From the NCBI GenBank assembly GCA_030737875.1, contig CM060923.1, positions 494,042,453-494,106,452 of the forward strand: DNA of 64,000 bases. Direction: 5' to 3'. Of this stretch, positions 24,797-38,394 are shown piece after piece. The translations under genes were made by a program, and so were the position numbers. This DNA comes from Allium sativum. Its lineage: Eukaryota; Streptophyta; Magnoliopsida; Asparagales; Amaryllidaceae. The notes beneath the pieces are model-generated. The model worked only from the letters and a program-made list of their open reading frames with translations, searched no databases and was not told the DNA's origin. Within the stretch, counting starts at the first letter, position 1. Each line of letters opens with the position of its first letter.

Positions 24797-27700
24797 AATA
24801 GATTACATCTTACAATTAGTTATGAATGAACATTTCCATCATCATTAAAACTTAAAAAATTATAACATAAAATAAGCTTAATAGATATCATAGATATTTT
24901 CTTCGTAGTTTCCTAATATCACTAATAATAAAAGGGAAGCTATAAATGTGAGTTTTCGTGAATATTTCTTGATATATTAAACAAAGAGTAAAAACACATG
25001 AATGTCGATGGTTAAGAATCGATAAATACTCATTTTTACAAAAAGTAAATAAATAGCTAAGACTACAAAAGAAATATTAAAAAAATAAGTTTGTAATATA
25101 TGTTGCTGCAACAAAACTTCGTATTATAAAGTTGCCAAGTATAAAAATACAAAAATGGAAAACTTTTAAGTTGCCAACTAAGTTTGTAATTTATGTTTTT
25201 CCAATAGACTACTCTATAAGAAACTATTTTTTATATACTTTTAACTTTTAGGGAGAACTTTTTTTCCATTACTTTATTATCAGACCTAATTATGTCCAAA
25301 AATAAAAAAGGACAGTAATTACTTATATTCGATTATATAGAACAAATGGGGTTGTGTGTATATATAATGATATGTTAATAAAGATGATTATTCTCTATAA
25401 ATAACTAAATGAAACCAAAGTCGTAGTCTTCAACAAAAACAAAAAATCCAATGAAAATGGATTTTAATTCAAAATATGAAGAATAAAAATAGTCAAGCTC
25501 ACAAATAATAGATACTCTAAGATAGGTATGCGTTAATAAATTTTATAAAATTCTATGAAATAAATAAATGAAATCTTGTTCTAAAATATGAAACTTGAAT
25601 AAAATCAAAATTAAATATGCAGTATACAGAGGTTAAAAAACCTATAATGAATTCAATCAAATTATATCCATGTGAAAGTTGTCATAACGTTCTAAATGAA
25701 CAAGAGAATTGATCTTGTAACAGATCTGCTACATAACAAATACGTTTATTTTTCAAAATACATTAAAAAGTAGGTTAAAACCGAGAAAGAAAATTGAGGA
25801 ACCCGTGAATATTGGCAAAACTAATACATGAAATATTTTTAGAAAGGGACTTTATAGTTATTCTGTATTGGTAATTGTATTTTGTTACTATGAAACTGGA
25901 GAAAAAGAAAATTGCAAGAATTGGATTTTTAATATAAATAGCTGAAGAAGATGAATAAACGGCAAAAATGAGAAAGAAGAAAGTGAATATGTAAAATAAC
26001 CAAAGGAATATTAAAGCGAAGATGTAAGCCAATGAAGTAAATAATATTTTTTTCCATCAACAATATGGAGAAGAGGAAGAGAACGTCAGTTGGAATATTT
26101 AAAAATAATGAAGTGAGGGACATAATATGTATTTAGCTCTAACCAATTTTTCCTTCTTATTGAATTTCAAATTAAATAGAATTAATTGTAATTGATTATT
26201 TAATTACTTTTAATTTCACTTGGTCAAACCAAAAGAAGTTAATTTGTTTTAAAAATAGCATGGTTATAATACTTTCTTTTGTGAAAGTCACAAAGTGAAA
26301 ATATTTTTGAAAAGCTTAACTGCATAAACTAGTTTGATTATAAATAATTACATCTTACCAATTAGTTATGAATGAACATTTCCATCATCATTAAAATTAA
26401 AACAATTATCACATAAAATAAGCTTAATTAATATCATAGATATTTTCTTCGTACTTCCCTAATATTACTAACAATAAAAGGAGAGCTATAAATGTGAGTT
26501 TTTGTGAATATTTCATGATATATTAAACAAAGAGTAAAAACACTTAAATGTCAATGGTTAAAAACGATGATACTCATATTTACAAAAAGTAAATAATTAG
26601 CTAAGACTACAAAAGAAATATTAAAAAACTAAGTTTGTAATATATGTAGTTGCAATAAAACTTTGTACAAAATTATAAACTTGCCAACTAAAAAAAGTAC
26701 AAAAATGGAAAACTTTAAAGTTGCCAACTAAGTTTCTAATTTAGTTTTTCCAATAGACTACTCTATAAGAAACTATTTTTGATATACTTTTAACTGTTGA
26801 TATAACTTGTTTTCCATTACTTTATTATCTAACGTAGTTATGTCCAAAAATAAAAAAAGACAATATTTACTTATATTTGATTAAATAGAAAAAATGGGGT
26901 TGTGTGTATATATATATTGATATGTTAATAAACATGATTATTCTCTACAAATAACTAAATGAAACCAAAGTCATAGCCTTCAACAAAAACCAAAACTCAA
27001 ATGAAAATGGATTTTGATACAAAATATGAAGACTAGAAAATAGTTCAAGCTCATAAATAAAAGATACTCTAAGATAGGTATGCGTTAACAAATCTTACAA
27101 AATTCTATGAAATAAATAAATAAGATCATGTTCTAAGATATGAAACTTGAATAAAATCAAAATTAAATATGCAGTATACAGAGGTAAAAAAACCTATAAT
27201 GAATTCAAGCAAATTATATCAATGTGAAATTTGTCATAATGTTGATACATGAAATATTTTTATAAAGGGGATTTATAAATATTTCATCAGGATTTTTAGG
27301 CACAAGGACAAAGTCGACGAAATTTTAATCATAACCTTTTAGCTAAATTTTTTTTGTTCATTTTGTATTTCACACTATTTTCCTGTATTCCATATTGGTA
27401 ATTTTATTTTGTTAATATGAAACCGGAGAAAGAGAAATTTGCGAGAATTGAATTTTTAATATAAATAGCTGAAGAAGTTGAACAAATGGTAAAATGAGAA
27501 AGAAGAAAGTGAATATGTAAAATAACCAAAGGAATAATAAAGAGAAGATGTGAACCAATGAAGCAAATAATATTTCTCTCCATCAACAATGTGGAGAAGA
27601 GGAAGAGAACGTCGGTTGGATTATTTATGAATAATGAAGTGAGGAACATAATATATATTTAGCACTAACTAGTTTTTCCATCTTATTGAATTTCAAATGA

Positions 27701-28937
27701 AATAGAATTAATTGTAATTGATTATTTAATTACTTTGAATTTCACTTGGTCAAATCGAAAGAAGTTAATTTGTTTAATAATAGCAAGGTAATAATACTTT
27801 CTTTTGTGAAGGTCACAGAGTGAAAAATATTTTTGAAAATCTTAACTGCATAAAATAGTTCGATTATAAATAACTACATCTTACCAATTAGTTATGAATG
27901 AAAATTTCCATCATAATTAAAACTAAAAAGATTATAACATAAAATAAGCTTAATAGATATTTTCTTCATAGTTTCCTAATATTACTAATAATAAAAGGGA
28001 AGCTATAAATGTTTTTGTGAATATTTCATGATATATTAAACAAAGAGCAAAAACACATAAATGCCGATGGTCAAAAACGATTATACTCATATTTACAAAA
28101 AGTAAATAAATAGCTAAGACTACGAAAGAAATATTAAAAAACTAAGTTTGTAATATATGTAGCTGCAACAAAGCTTTGTACAAAATTATGAACTTGCCAA
28201 CTAAAAAAACACAAAAATGGAAAACTTTAAATCTGCAAACTAAGTTTGTAATCTATGTTTTTCCAATAGACTACTCTATAAGAAACTATTTTATATATAC
28301 TTTTAACTGTAGGTATTACTTTTTTCCATTAATTTATTATTTGATGTAGTTATGTCCAAAAATAAAAAAAGACAATATTTACTTATATTCGATTATATAG
28401 AACAAATGGGGTTTTGCGTATATATATTGATATGTTAATAAACATGATTATTCTCTACAAATAACTAAATGAGACCAAAGTCGTAGTCTTCAACAAAAAC
28501 CAAAAATCAAATGAAAATGGATTTTAATAAAAAATATGAAAATTAAAAAATAGTTCAAGCTCACAAATAATAGATACTCTAAGATAGGTATGCGTTAATA
28601 AATCTTACAAAATTCTATAAAATAAATAAATAAGATCATGTTTTAAGATATGAAACTTGAATAAAATCAAAATTAAATATGTAGTATACAGAGGTAAAAA
28701 AAACTTTAACGAATTCAATCAAATTATATCCATGTGAAAGTTGTCATAATGTTGATACATGAGATATTTTTAGAAAGGGACTTTGTAGTTATCCCATATT
28801 GGTAATTGTACTTTGCTAATATGAAATTCAAGAAAAAGAAATTTGCGAAAATTGAATTTTTAATATAAATAGCTGAAGAAGATGAATAAACGGCAAATGA
28901 GAAAGAAGAAAGTGAATATGTAAAATAACCAAAGGAA
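24797..28937. repeat. Tandem array of ~1.53-kb units (2.7 copies)
   Basis: Unit 1 is 24797-26338, unit 2 is 26339-27865, and unit 3 (partial) is 27866-28937. The phrase CATCTTA..CAATTAGTTATG recurs at 24806, 26351 and 27877, giving periods of 1545 and 1526. Copies share order throughout, with perhaps 8-12% differences and small indels. Each unit has a minus-strand frame (25775-26123, 27404-27649, 28724-29110) sharing the peptide block SSAIYIKN and a hydrophobic stretch, but frames are broken differently in each copy and the third runs past the repeat. I do not recognise a family. Confidence 0.8.
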
Positions 28938-30007
28938 TTATATGCTATTAAATAAAATAATAACTTAAGAATAACAATGGAATATAAACCACTACATATT
29001 TCATTCATTAAATTTGGTACTTTAATGAAATCGTCTTTATATAAAAATAAAGGGGAATATAATGGATTAAATGAAAATAACACCTCTAAATCAAGGAGAA
29101 TTAAGGACATGAGTTGAGAAAAAACTATGAATAAGAATGTTGATAGTCAATATATTATTTTATATAAACTAAAATACATTAGGTTAAATAATGAACTTCT
29201 GCATATCAAGAAACTCCTATTAAAGTTTCCTAAGCATGTTTCAACCATTAAATTTTGTAATCTAATGCTTTAGAATTTAAGGAAAAAGTCAACAGAAACA
29301 TGAGGCATTAAATGAAAATTACAATTGTATATCAAAGAGAATTACTGATATGAGCTAAGAATGAATGAGGAAGAATTTTAGTTAACTAAAATTTTAATAT
29401 TCTAAACAATCAAATAATTGTTATTGAAAAAAAAATGGAACCAAATCTATCTTTGGTATAAATTTTGAATTGCCTTTGTAACATGGAATAAAAACAAATT
29501 AGTGTCCTTTATTGTGTTTACAAATAATTATTACCATTGACTTATTAATAAAAATAATTAAGTATAACAAATGTATTAGGAAATGCATATTTAGGCGTAT
29601 CAAATTATAATCCAATTATCAAATAAACATTTACCAAAATAGATTTCAGGTAGTAATAATGAACCAGAAAGCATAGAAGAAAAACCATAGAGAATGTTCA
29701 ATGCCTACAACAATAAAACAACATGGAATACATCAGAATTTCAGAAATAAATACATAAAAAATACTTGAAGAATTATTAAAGAATGTTAAAATTAGAAGA
29801 TAACAAATTAGGGCATAACTTAGCCTTCTGAGCTCCACATCACATGAAACAGACAACAATTCAACTTTTTGATTCATTATTATTTTTGAGAGGAGAAGAG
29901 TATGCCTGAAATGATGGCTGCAAATAACTATACAACAACAAAAGGGAAAAAAATGTTATTTTAAAAAAGTGCTTGAATAACCTTTTAGTAGCTTACAAAA
30001 GATAATG
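28938..30007. other. AT-rich sequence, nothing recognised
   Basis: About 1.07 kb between the tandem array and the old family-B LTR. No open frame of note, element terminus or RNA gene could be supported. Confidence 0.4.
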
Positions 30008-30428
30008 TGTAACATCAGAGATTTTTAACTGTTCAAATTGACAATGATCCTCAATTGTCAACTTAAACAAATCAAAAATACGGATAGTTATGGGATTTAT
30101 ATAAGAAAAAAAGAGAAGAAGAAAAACAAACACGGAATCTCATATCGGAAGGACAAAATATAATAATTAAATAACAGTTCATGAAGCTGTTAAAACATAC
30201 ATTTGATTTTATTTTACAACAATTATCAGAGTTAACTATAATAAACATACCAATATTTGCAGCAGAATAAATAGTAATAAATACGTTCGTTGAGCTCCAT
30301 CTTCATCTCCATAATGGCATCTTCAATAACTGAAAACTCAGGCTGACCCGAGCACAAATGAAAAGACAAAAATACTCGAATCAAAAATAAAATATTCTCA
30401 TATTAGTTAAATCAAATACATGGGATAG
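30008..30428 (-). repeat. B0: old family-B LTR fragment, left part
   Basis: Starts TGTAAC and follows the B1 LTR (38395 onward) in order. Shared blocks include AATCTCA...CGGAAGGA, CAATTATCAGAGTTA, CCCGAGC and TTCTCAT.TTAGT. It is much more diverged from B1 than the two B1 LTRs are from each other. It is interrupted at 30428 by the reverse solo LTR and resumes at 36729. Confidence 0.7.
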
Positions 30429-33400
30429 TGTAAAAACTCGTAACTTCCCCGTAAAAGAAAGTGTCGGATAGTTCGAGAACAAGCCACAACAGAACGCATA
30501 TAAAAGAACATTTCATTGTATATTACAACAATGCATCAGATTACAAGAATATACAGAGTACAAATGAATATTACACAGAAATATCAGAGATTTAAATTAC
30601 ATTTAAATACATAGCAGCGGAAAATAATACAATACACAACTAGAAAGAGATATACGGATACAAAGCTTTCCGGATATCATTCCAGCTGTAAACCAGGATC
30701 CTGCGAATATAAATCTGCAAAACCAAAACTACTAGCTGCCCGTGTCGAAATAAGGGCACCCAGAGTTTAGGTTAAAACAATAAACTCCAGGTCAGTCATG
30801 TGACTGGTGTGAGAACTAAAACAGTTATTAATCTTTATTTTAAAGATAGGTAAATCAAGGGACCACGCCGTATAACACGGAACGGGTTTCCTCCCAAGAA
30901 TACCAGTGCATAAAACAAACAGCGCAATGCTAAATAAAGAAAAATGAAGCTGTTATAAGACCCAGGTCCTATCACACAATGCAACGCAAGCCGGGGGATA
31001 GGGTTTTCCCTTATAACAGCCAAACATGGTTAGTACGTTTAAAACAAATCATTTGATACTATAATAAGTGCATAGTGTACAAAACAACTTCAAATCATAA
31101 GTATCAATCATAGGCGGCATGGGTACCATATATCATGTCGCCATATATAGGTTTACAAATAAAACCGCAAATGTCGCGTATTTGGAAATTGGATTTCCGT
31201 CTATGAACCGAGGCAAAAGATAGTCCTCAACCTATTCGAGACAATCTAGCCCATGTCTCAGGAACAGCCGCAACTGCCCCATGGAGCGACAGGGCCGGTC
31301 CACCGATGTGGATTATTATGCCTGAACACTACGTTTCCCCGCCCTTTGGGGCGTAAATGAGCCAACGAATGACTCCATCGGACCCGGATCGTCCGATCAA
31401 ACCGAGGCGCCTCGCAACAGCAACAACCACATAAGTCAAACTCGTCAGGGCGTGTAAAACCACTGACGCCACTTTTTAGCTAGAAGGAAACGCATGCCCT
31501 CCCTGAGGTCCGTCTCCCGTTTCTGGTTCATACCGGGTGTGAAACTCGCGAATTCACGTTACACAAAGCTGTGCCACACAGGCTGTGCTTTGATCATCAC
31601 CACAAGACTTTGCTTTTCAACAGAAGCCTCGATCAATTACCACTTAGGCATGCCACACAGGCAATTCACTCCATGCGTTTGATATCCATCAATATATAAC
31701 CCCTGAGCTTGTACGTCCCAGAGAAGGGCGTTAAGCAAGAGAATAAATTCTCCGCCGCCAAACAGATATATATTTAATAGAGATCAATCACTCGGACTGA
31801 AACCCAATGTCAGACACACAGTCCATTTACAAGTCCGTTCTGGGTCTGAACGAAACCGGAGGCACCTAGTACCCCGCATATCCATCGATCTCCAAGTACG
31901 TCTGGACGATCACTAACTGTTTCCATCTTCTTGGGTGTACAGCCCAATCAAGATCATCCGTAATTATCCAAACGACGTGAAGACCTCCGGTCTTCGACCA
32001 CCGTCTTCATCTTCGACACCACGTCGAATCAGTTATTCAGAATGGGATAAACCCGGTCTTTCTGAATAACTCGCGTATATTTTAAATAAGTGTTACACAA
32101 ACACAACATACGCCTCATTCCAATTCATTAGTCACTAACCGTAAATTAATCAGGAGAATAATTCCCTAAATATTAACCCCGAAGGCCGAAACCAACATCA
32201 GATCAATATCCAGAAAACCATTCTGCTTGGCTAACCGACAGTTAGTTTCTAAAATTTCACATTCATAGGGAAAGGTTCCCATTAATTTTATCCAAGCTAA
32301 ATTTCTTGAATTTATTCTTTATTCTATTCTTTTGAATTTCGATTCAACTAGCCGGGATTAACGAAACTTACCGACGTAATCATTTGTTTTAATTTCCCAA
32401 TCCCAACCTATTTATCCCATGAAGTAAAATTGGTAATACTTCATATCTAACACCACAGTGTTATCGGTAAATTCAATTACCATTTCACGTTCAAATCTAA
32501 TTAAAGATTTAACTATCGCCTGGAGCAAAACTGGTGGTACTCCATTTCGATTATTTCAATCTAATTAAAGATTCATTAAAACTCCACTTAGTTTTAATCT
32601 TTAATTGGGTTAAAGAATCAGTGTCATTTAAAACACAGTTCACGATAAACCCAAAATCACATTCATTAATTATCGGGTTAAAGAACGAGTGTTATTTAAA
32701 ACACTGTCCACGATAAACCCAAAAATCAATATCAATTCAATTCCAATTAAATATCATTTAATTGGTACACTTCATTAAATCTAAATAAAAAGATTTAACC
32801 ATTTCTCAACTGGGTTCAAGAACAGTGTTAGTGAAGACACCATTCACGACAAACCCAAATCACATTTGATATTCAATATAAGACTCTGAATAGAAAATAT
32901 ATCGGCTTATATTCAATATCAAATTCTACGATTAACAAATGTCGTATTGGAAATAACGATACAAATATATCTTTCAAATTTCCATAACACCACCTGTATA
33001 ATCACGAATTCCAACATCGAAATATTCCGAAGACAATTTCGATTCCGATCCACTCCAATGCAATCATTGGATATTTTGGTTATTTTTAAAACCCTTTTCT
33101 AATTCAATTTATTTATTTAAAAATAAATAGAATTTTAATTCTAGTTCAAAACTAGTTCATTTCGATAAAAATCTATTTTTATCTTTTCAGATAGGGAGTT
33201 TTTCATCCCAATTCTTCACAAATCATTTCTTATGATTCTACACAAATTATTACTATTTTTAATAATTTTATCAAGGCCCGTACAGTCGATTTCCATCAAT
33301 GGCCATCGAACTGCACTTACAGCGACCTTTTTCGAATTTGATTTGGACGTAACTCCAAATCCAACCGTTAGATTTCAAATTTCAAATATTCGTTAGAAAG

Positions 33401-33639
33401 CTCTTTTCGATACGAACCCAACGGTTCCAGTTTTAGGAGAATCCGACGGTCGGATCTCCCGTAATGTCCGTTTGAAATAAATGGTCGAAATTCACGAACT
33501 GCCGCGGCGCGGCGCGTTCTATTCAGGCCATTTATATTATATATATAATATATATAATATATATTTCGTCGATTTCTATTTAAAATGAATTATATAAATA
33601 GTTTTAAATTCGTTTCAAAAGCAATTTCAACTTCCGTTT

Positions 33640-33870
33640 CAATTCAAACCAAAATTGAATTCTTCTTTATAAATTCGTTTTAAAATTCATTTCTATTCAA
33701 TTCAAATTTCAATTCAATTTGAATTCGTTTTCAATTCGCTTTCAATTCAATTTGAATTCGTTTTCAATTCAATTCATTTTGAAATCGTTTTCAATTCAAT
33801 TTGAAATCGTTTTCAATTCATTTCATTTCGAAATCGATTTCAATTCAATTCATTTCGAAATCGTTATAAT
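33640..33870. repeat. GAATT/TTCAATTC minisatellite in solo LTR
   Basis: Reverse-orientation counterpart of the arrays at 2430 and 10270, with units such as GTTTTCAATTCAATTTGAA. It is shorter here than in A1. Confidence 0.65.
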
Positions 33871-34814
33871 CGATATAAATATCGTTCACGTCTAAATGGC
33901 GTCAATCTAATCAACACGGCTTCATATATTGATATTTTCAAATATTCCATTTCGAATATTTCTATTTCAAAACTGGAATGAGGCCCAATCAATTACCATA
34001 TAAAGTTAATTATATGAATTTTCATACAACACATGTATATAATAGCATGGAAAAATAATCAACCATCAACCAAAGTGCACTACACTGTATAAGCATCAAA
34101 TATAGATATCTAACGCTTATAACAGCCTGTCAATCAATCGATCGACATATTCAATCAATCAGGATGAGTGAACTTCAAATTTCATCCCAACACCTGTGTG
34201 GGGTTTCAAACAATCAAACACAGATTTTATTTGTGCAGTTGGGCGATGTGTAAAATTTATCGTCCCAATCAATGTCCTTCAAATAGGTGTACATAAACAA
34301 ACCATCCGGTTTGTAAATGAATATTTTATTTTATTCACTTCACGTTAAAAATTTTATTTTTAACGACAAAACATTTTATTTCAACATATGAATTTCTATT
34401 CAGTTCATTTCTTCAATAAAATGATATTTTTATCTTTCTAACTTATTTTAGAAAATTTCGGCGGCATAACGGCACGATACTAGAAACGGGACAAGGCCTA
34501 GCCTTGTCCCCGGTCTAGTGAAGGCCCACGCCATTCACACATCAATCAAATTCATTCAATTCACCCAAGCAACTCAATTTCAATTCAAATATCCAACTAA
34601 TCTATGCAACCAAACAAACAAGTCCATGGTCTGTGGACGATTGTGTCGGGTGCTACTAAACACCGTCTGCATCCTAGTATATATATATAACTAGAAAAAA
34701 AGAAATTGAAAGGTGAGAAATTCTCACATATAGCTATCCCAGCTCCATGGCACTTTATTGATAGAAATCTTCGTTGCTATCGCATTTTTTTGTCATCTTC
34801 GTTGCTGCTTTCAC

Positions 34815-35310
34815 TACATATGTAAAAATCACATTTTTACTTCGCTACTCAATATATAAAAATCGAATTTTTACTTCGCTATTCAATATATAAAAATCGA
34901 ATTTTTATTTCGCTATTCAATATATAAAAATCGAATTTTTACTATGCTATACATTATATAAAAATCACATTTTTACTATGCTATACATTATATAAAAATC
35001 GCATTTTTACTATGCTATACATTATATAAAAATCGCATTTTTACTATGCTATACATTATATAAAAATCACATTTTTACTTTCTCTACATTATAAAGATTA
35101 TATTTTTAATACTTTAAAAATATAAAAATCATATTATTAATACTTTAAAAATATAAAAATCATATTTCTATCTAGCTACAAATATTATAAAGATCGAATT
35201 TTTAACCTATCACTACACATATAAAAATCACACTTTTACAGTTTTATTCATATAAATAAAAATCATATTTTGATTTTGCCAATACATATATAAAAATCGA
35301 ATTTTCATCG
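34815..35310. repeat. Palindromic 34-bp minisatellite in solo LTR
   Basis: At least eight regular units of about 34 bases carry TATAAAAATCGAATTTTTA followed by CTATGCTATACAT or CTTCGCTATTCAA. More degenerate units continue to about 35310. The core is an inverted repeat. The homologous A1 block is more degenerate, so this copy has either homogenised or kept the founder array. Confidence 0.8.
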
Positions 35311-35479
35311 CTACTAAAAATCCTATTTTTCCAAAAATCAAAATCATACTTCTATGAGCACAAAATCGTATCTTTTCATTGGTTTTTTATTCTAAAAACT
35401 GAATCCTTTTCAATGGTTTTTATGTTTAGATTAGTTAAACTAAATAAAAAAAAATAAGTAAAATACGAAAGGAAGAACT

Positions 35480-35815
35480 CACTGCACAAATTGGAGGAAG
35501 GAGGTTTCAGATCGTCGAAGGGTTGCTGGAAATGGCGCGAGGGGTCGGAGGGGATGACAGCGGCTGCGGTGGTCGGGGGTGAGGCTAAGGCTTGGTGGGC
35601 TGTCGATTTAGGGGTTCAGGGTACCTAGGGCTCGCGGGTTTGGGGAAAGTGGGAGGAGAGATGGGGGAACGGAGGGGTGGTGGCGCCGTAGGGGATGGAG
35701 GCGGCGGTGCGCGCCTGGAGGGTGGTTCCCCTTCCGTCGATCTTTTTTTTTTTTTTTTTTTTTTTTTTTGGGGAAGAGTGGAGTCAACGCTGAAGAGAAA
35801 AAGGGGGGGAGGGCC
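35480..35815 (-). other. GC-rich leader-like island in solo LTR with poly(T)
   Basis: Purine/G-rich on the + strand, so CT-rich on the element strand. It is equivalent in position to 31-360 and 7885-8215 of A1. A run of 27 T occupies 35743-35769. Open frames on both strands reading through it are glycine/arginine- or proline/lysine-rich artefacts. Confidence 0.5.
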
Positions 35816-36728
35816 ACTTATATGTTTTAATTATATATTTAATTTTAAATTTTAAAATTCATAAAGTAACTTTTCACTACGAACTCAAAATCGAACCCAC
35901 CGACTACCGTGCCTAGCTAATTACCCCCATTCTGAACACAATGGGATATGTATCGTAGGTTGATTTGCTCGTTACAATCAGTTACCGTTAAATTTACATT
36001 TAAATCACTATATTGAATTTAAACGCGCATTTCAATTTACCGGGGTCACATACGAACTCGAAAAATTCCAGAAAAATATTTTCTAGCTTCGTATTGACGA
36101 TACGGTCCTAACAAAACTAGTTTCGTCGAATTCTGAGACCGTTAGAAAAATGGCCAATTTCCAGTCGATTAAAATCAACTGAAACTAGTCAAACGCGTTT
36201 TCCTTTGCCACGCTCACATATTGATTCAAAAAATTATTAAATTTGAAACCTAGCGATAACTTTACATCCCGGACCCAACAAAACTGGTTTCGTCGAAATC
36301 CGAGGTCGTTTGCAAAATGTCCATTTTTAAGGGCCTGAATTCCATAGCGACTATTCAGAATTTTCAACTGGACATATCTTTTGATCCCCGCTATGAAATT
36401 TCGATTTGTCGGATTCGTTGGAAAGATATTATCAATTAGATCCTATCATTTTTGGTTTCACTAAAATCCGGATTGTTTTGCACCCGGTACATTCAATTGA
36501 AGTTTGAAATCGAATTATCGAACTACCGCGCCATTTCCAATTCTATTTATAATTATATATAAATATTTATATTCTAACGACGGCGTATATAATATATACG
36601 TTCAAATTATATTCAAAATAAATTTTCCCGTCGATATTATTTAAAATAATTCATTTTAAATAATCAAAATTTGCCATAATTGCCAAAATAAAAATTTTAA
36701 ACTGGCCCAGATTTTCCGGGTTGTTACA

Positions 36729-38394
36729 GATAATATGAGTGCAATAACTTAAGAGATGTTACGGGAATTTCCATCTCCTAAGGATCCGTTAAAATAGATA
36801 CTATATAATATAATACGCTATTATAATAGTGTCTATGTTTAAATATAAAATATTAAAATAGTGTATGCGGGATTACCATTATTACCCTTACACCGTTTAT
36901 ACCGTTGCCGTACAGTTTGCATATAACATACCAGTACGTTGGCGGATAGGGATGCGTCGTGATACGATAACATTAAATCAAAATCGTAGGGGTTCGATCA
37001 AGATAATATGACAAGGCACACGAGGAATGCCCAGACGCCCGGACTGGTGGTAACGCATAGCTACGACTACCGCCCACCTCGGACAACACTCCCAAATCAC
37101 GGATGCGCATCAAATCAAATCAATCAAACCGAGGGACTATAGTAATAAAGGAATAAGTGTTGCCGATGGAGGTAGCTAACCCCACTGGGTCACGATATAG
37201 CCCTGTTTTAGTCATTTTAATTATCACCTGAAGGTCAAGGACATCCATCATCGTTCTCTTTCTTCAAATCCAGTAATCGCCTCCAAATCAACCTACTTCA
37301 TTCTAGAACTCCACCGCATACACAGTTGTTAAAGTGGTTTTCGGTATTGGCGGAGAGTAAGACAATATCCGATCTCGGTCTCTTTAACAACTAATCGTTT
37401 ACATTTTTCACACTGGTCAGTTCTTTTACATTTCAAAGGGGTTCGTACTTTGTATCAAAATATCAACTTTTCATAAAAATCATTTCAATATTCAAGAGAG
37501 AATATCATTCATCATAAAAATTACATTTTAACTAATTTAAAATCTTGAAACAATTCCAACTTTAAAATAATTGAAAGTAGTTAAAAAAATTAAATAGTTT
37601 GAAAATATATAATTTGTATTTAAAATAGAATTTCAGATTTAGTAAAATCCATAGGTAAAATATTAAAATAGTTTATAAAATAAATAGTTAAATATTAAAA
37701 TAGTTGATTTAAAATAAATAATAAAATAAAATAGTTATAAGGTAAATAGTTTATAAAGAATATTATTATTATAAAATAAAATAGTTCATAAAATGGTTTA
37801 AAAATACTATAGTTGGAACTAGAATCATATCTTCAAAAATTTAACCAAACAGCAAATCATATTTCAGTTTCAAATCAATTCGACTTAATTTTGATATCTT
37901 AATTCAAATCGATTCAACTTCACAATTTTTTTATTTCAATACGATTCAATAATTCGATTTCAAACAATTCGATTTAATAAATCTATTCAAATAATTGAAT
38001 TTCAATTATAATTCTCAATTTGAATTATTCGTTTATAAAATCTCGAGTTCACAGTTCAATTATTAAAATAAATCAGGTTAATTTAAAATAATATCAACGA
38101 TGATGGATAAGCAATTCAATTTCGATAAATTTATATTTTATATTCAATTTAACTTTAGTTATCCACATTTACGAATTCTATTAAAATTGAATTTTTTTTA
38201 TTTCAAAGCACAAAGTCCAAATTTAAAGAAAATCGATTAATAATGTCACTTATTTTGTCTTTAAAATAATATTCCAAAATTCAAGATTAAAAACAATTTT
38301 TATTTAACCAACCAGTGTCCGTGTATAATTTTCTACCCTATGGCCAAGTAATACTTAAAATTAAATTTTATTATTTGGGAAAAGATATATATCA
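36729..38394 (-). repeat. B0: old family-B LTR fragment, right part
   Basis: Resumes the family-B LTR after the solo A insertion. 36729-36790 matches 38830-38900 (AAGAGATGTTACGGGAATTT..CC..AGGATCCGTTAA), and 38305-38370 matches 40728-40790 (TTTAACCAACC..TGTC...TGGCCAAGT). It is cut at 38394 where B1 begins. The five bases before B1 (TATCA, 38390-38394) should be B1's target duplication; the partner is beyond the window. Confidence 0.75.

Larger units (their letters stand above)
30429..36728 (-). repeat. Solo LTR of family A, reverse orientation, 6.3 kb
   Basis: Its right end reads CCGGGTTGTTACA, the reverse complement of the family-A LTR start, and its interior is collinear in reverse with the A1 LTR. 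The left end TGTAAAAACTCG differs from A1. There is no internal domain and no second LTR. Flanks are GATAG (30424-30428) and GATAA (36729-36733), a target duplication with one mismatch. Its 5'-terminal 150 bases are roughly 85% like A1, so it is a different subfamily. It probably formed by recombination between the two LTRs of a full insertion. Confidence 0.82.

Noticed and set aside
34815..35310. CRISPR-like array (regular palindromic repeats)
   Set aside because: Repeat and spacer are both near-identical tandem units in a plant LTR, with no unique spacers and no cas genes. It is a minisatellite.
35592..35855. Glycine-rich 87-codon frame in solo LTR
   Set aside because: It includes a 27-T homopolymer read as polyphenylalanine in a GC-rich leader. 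Composition artefact.
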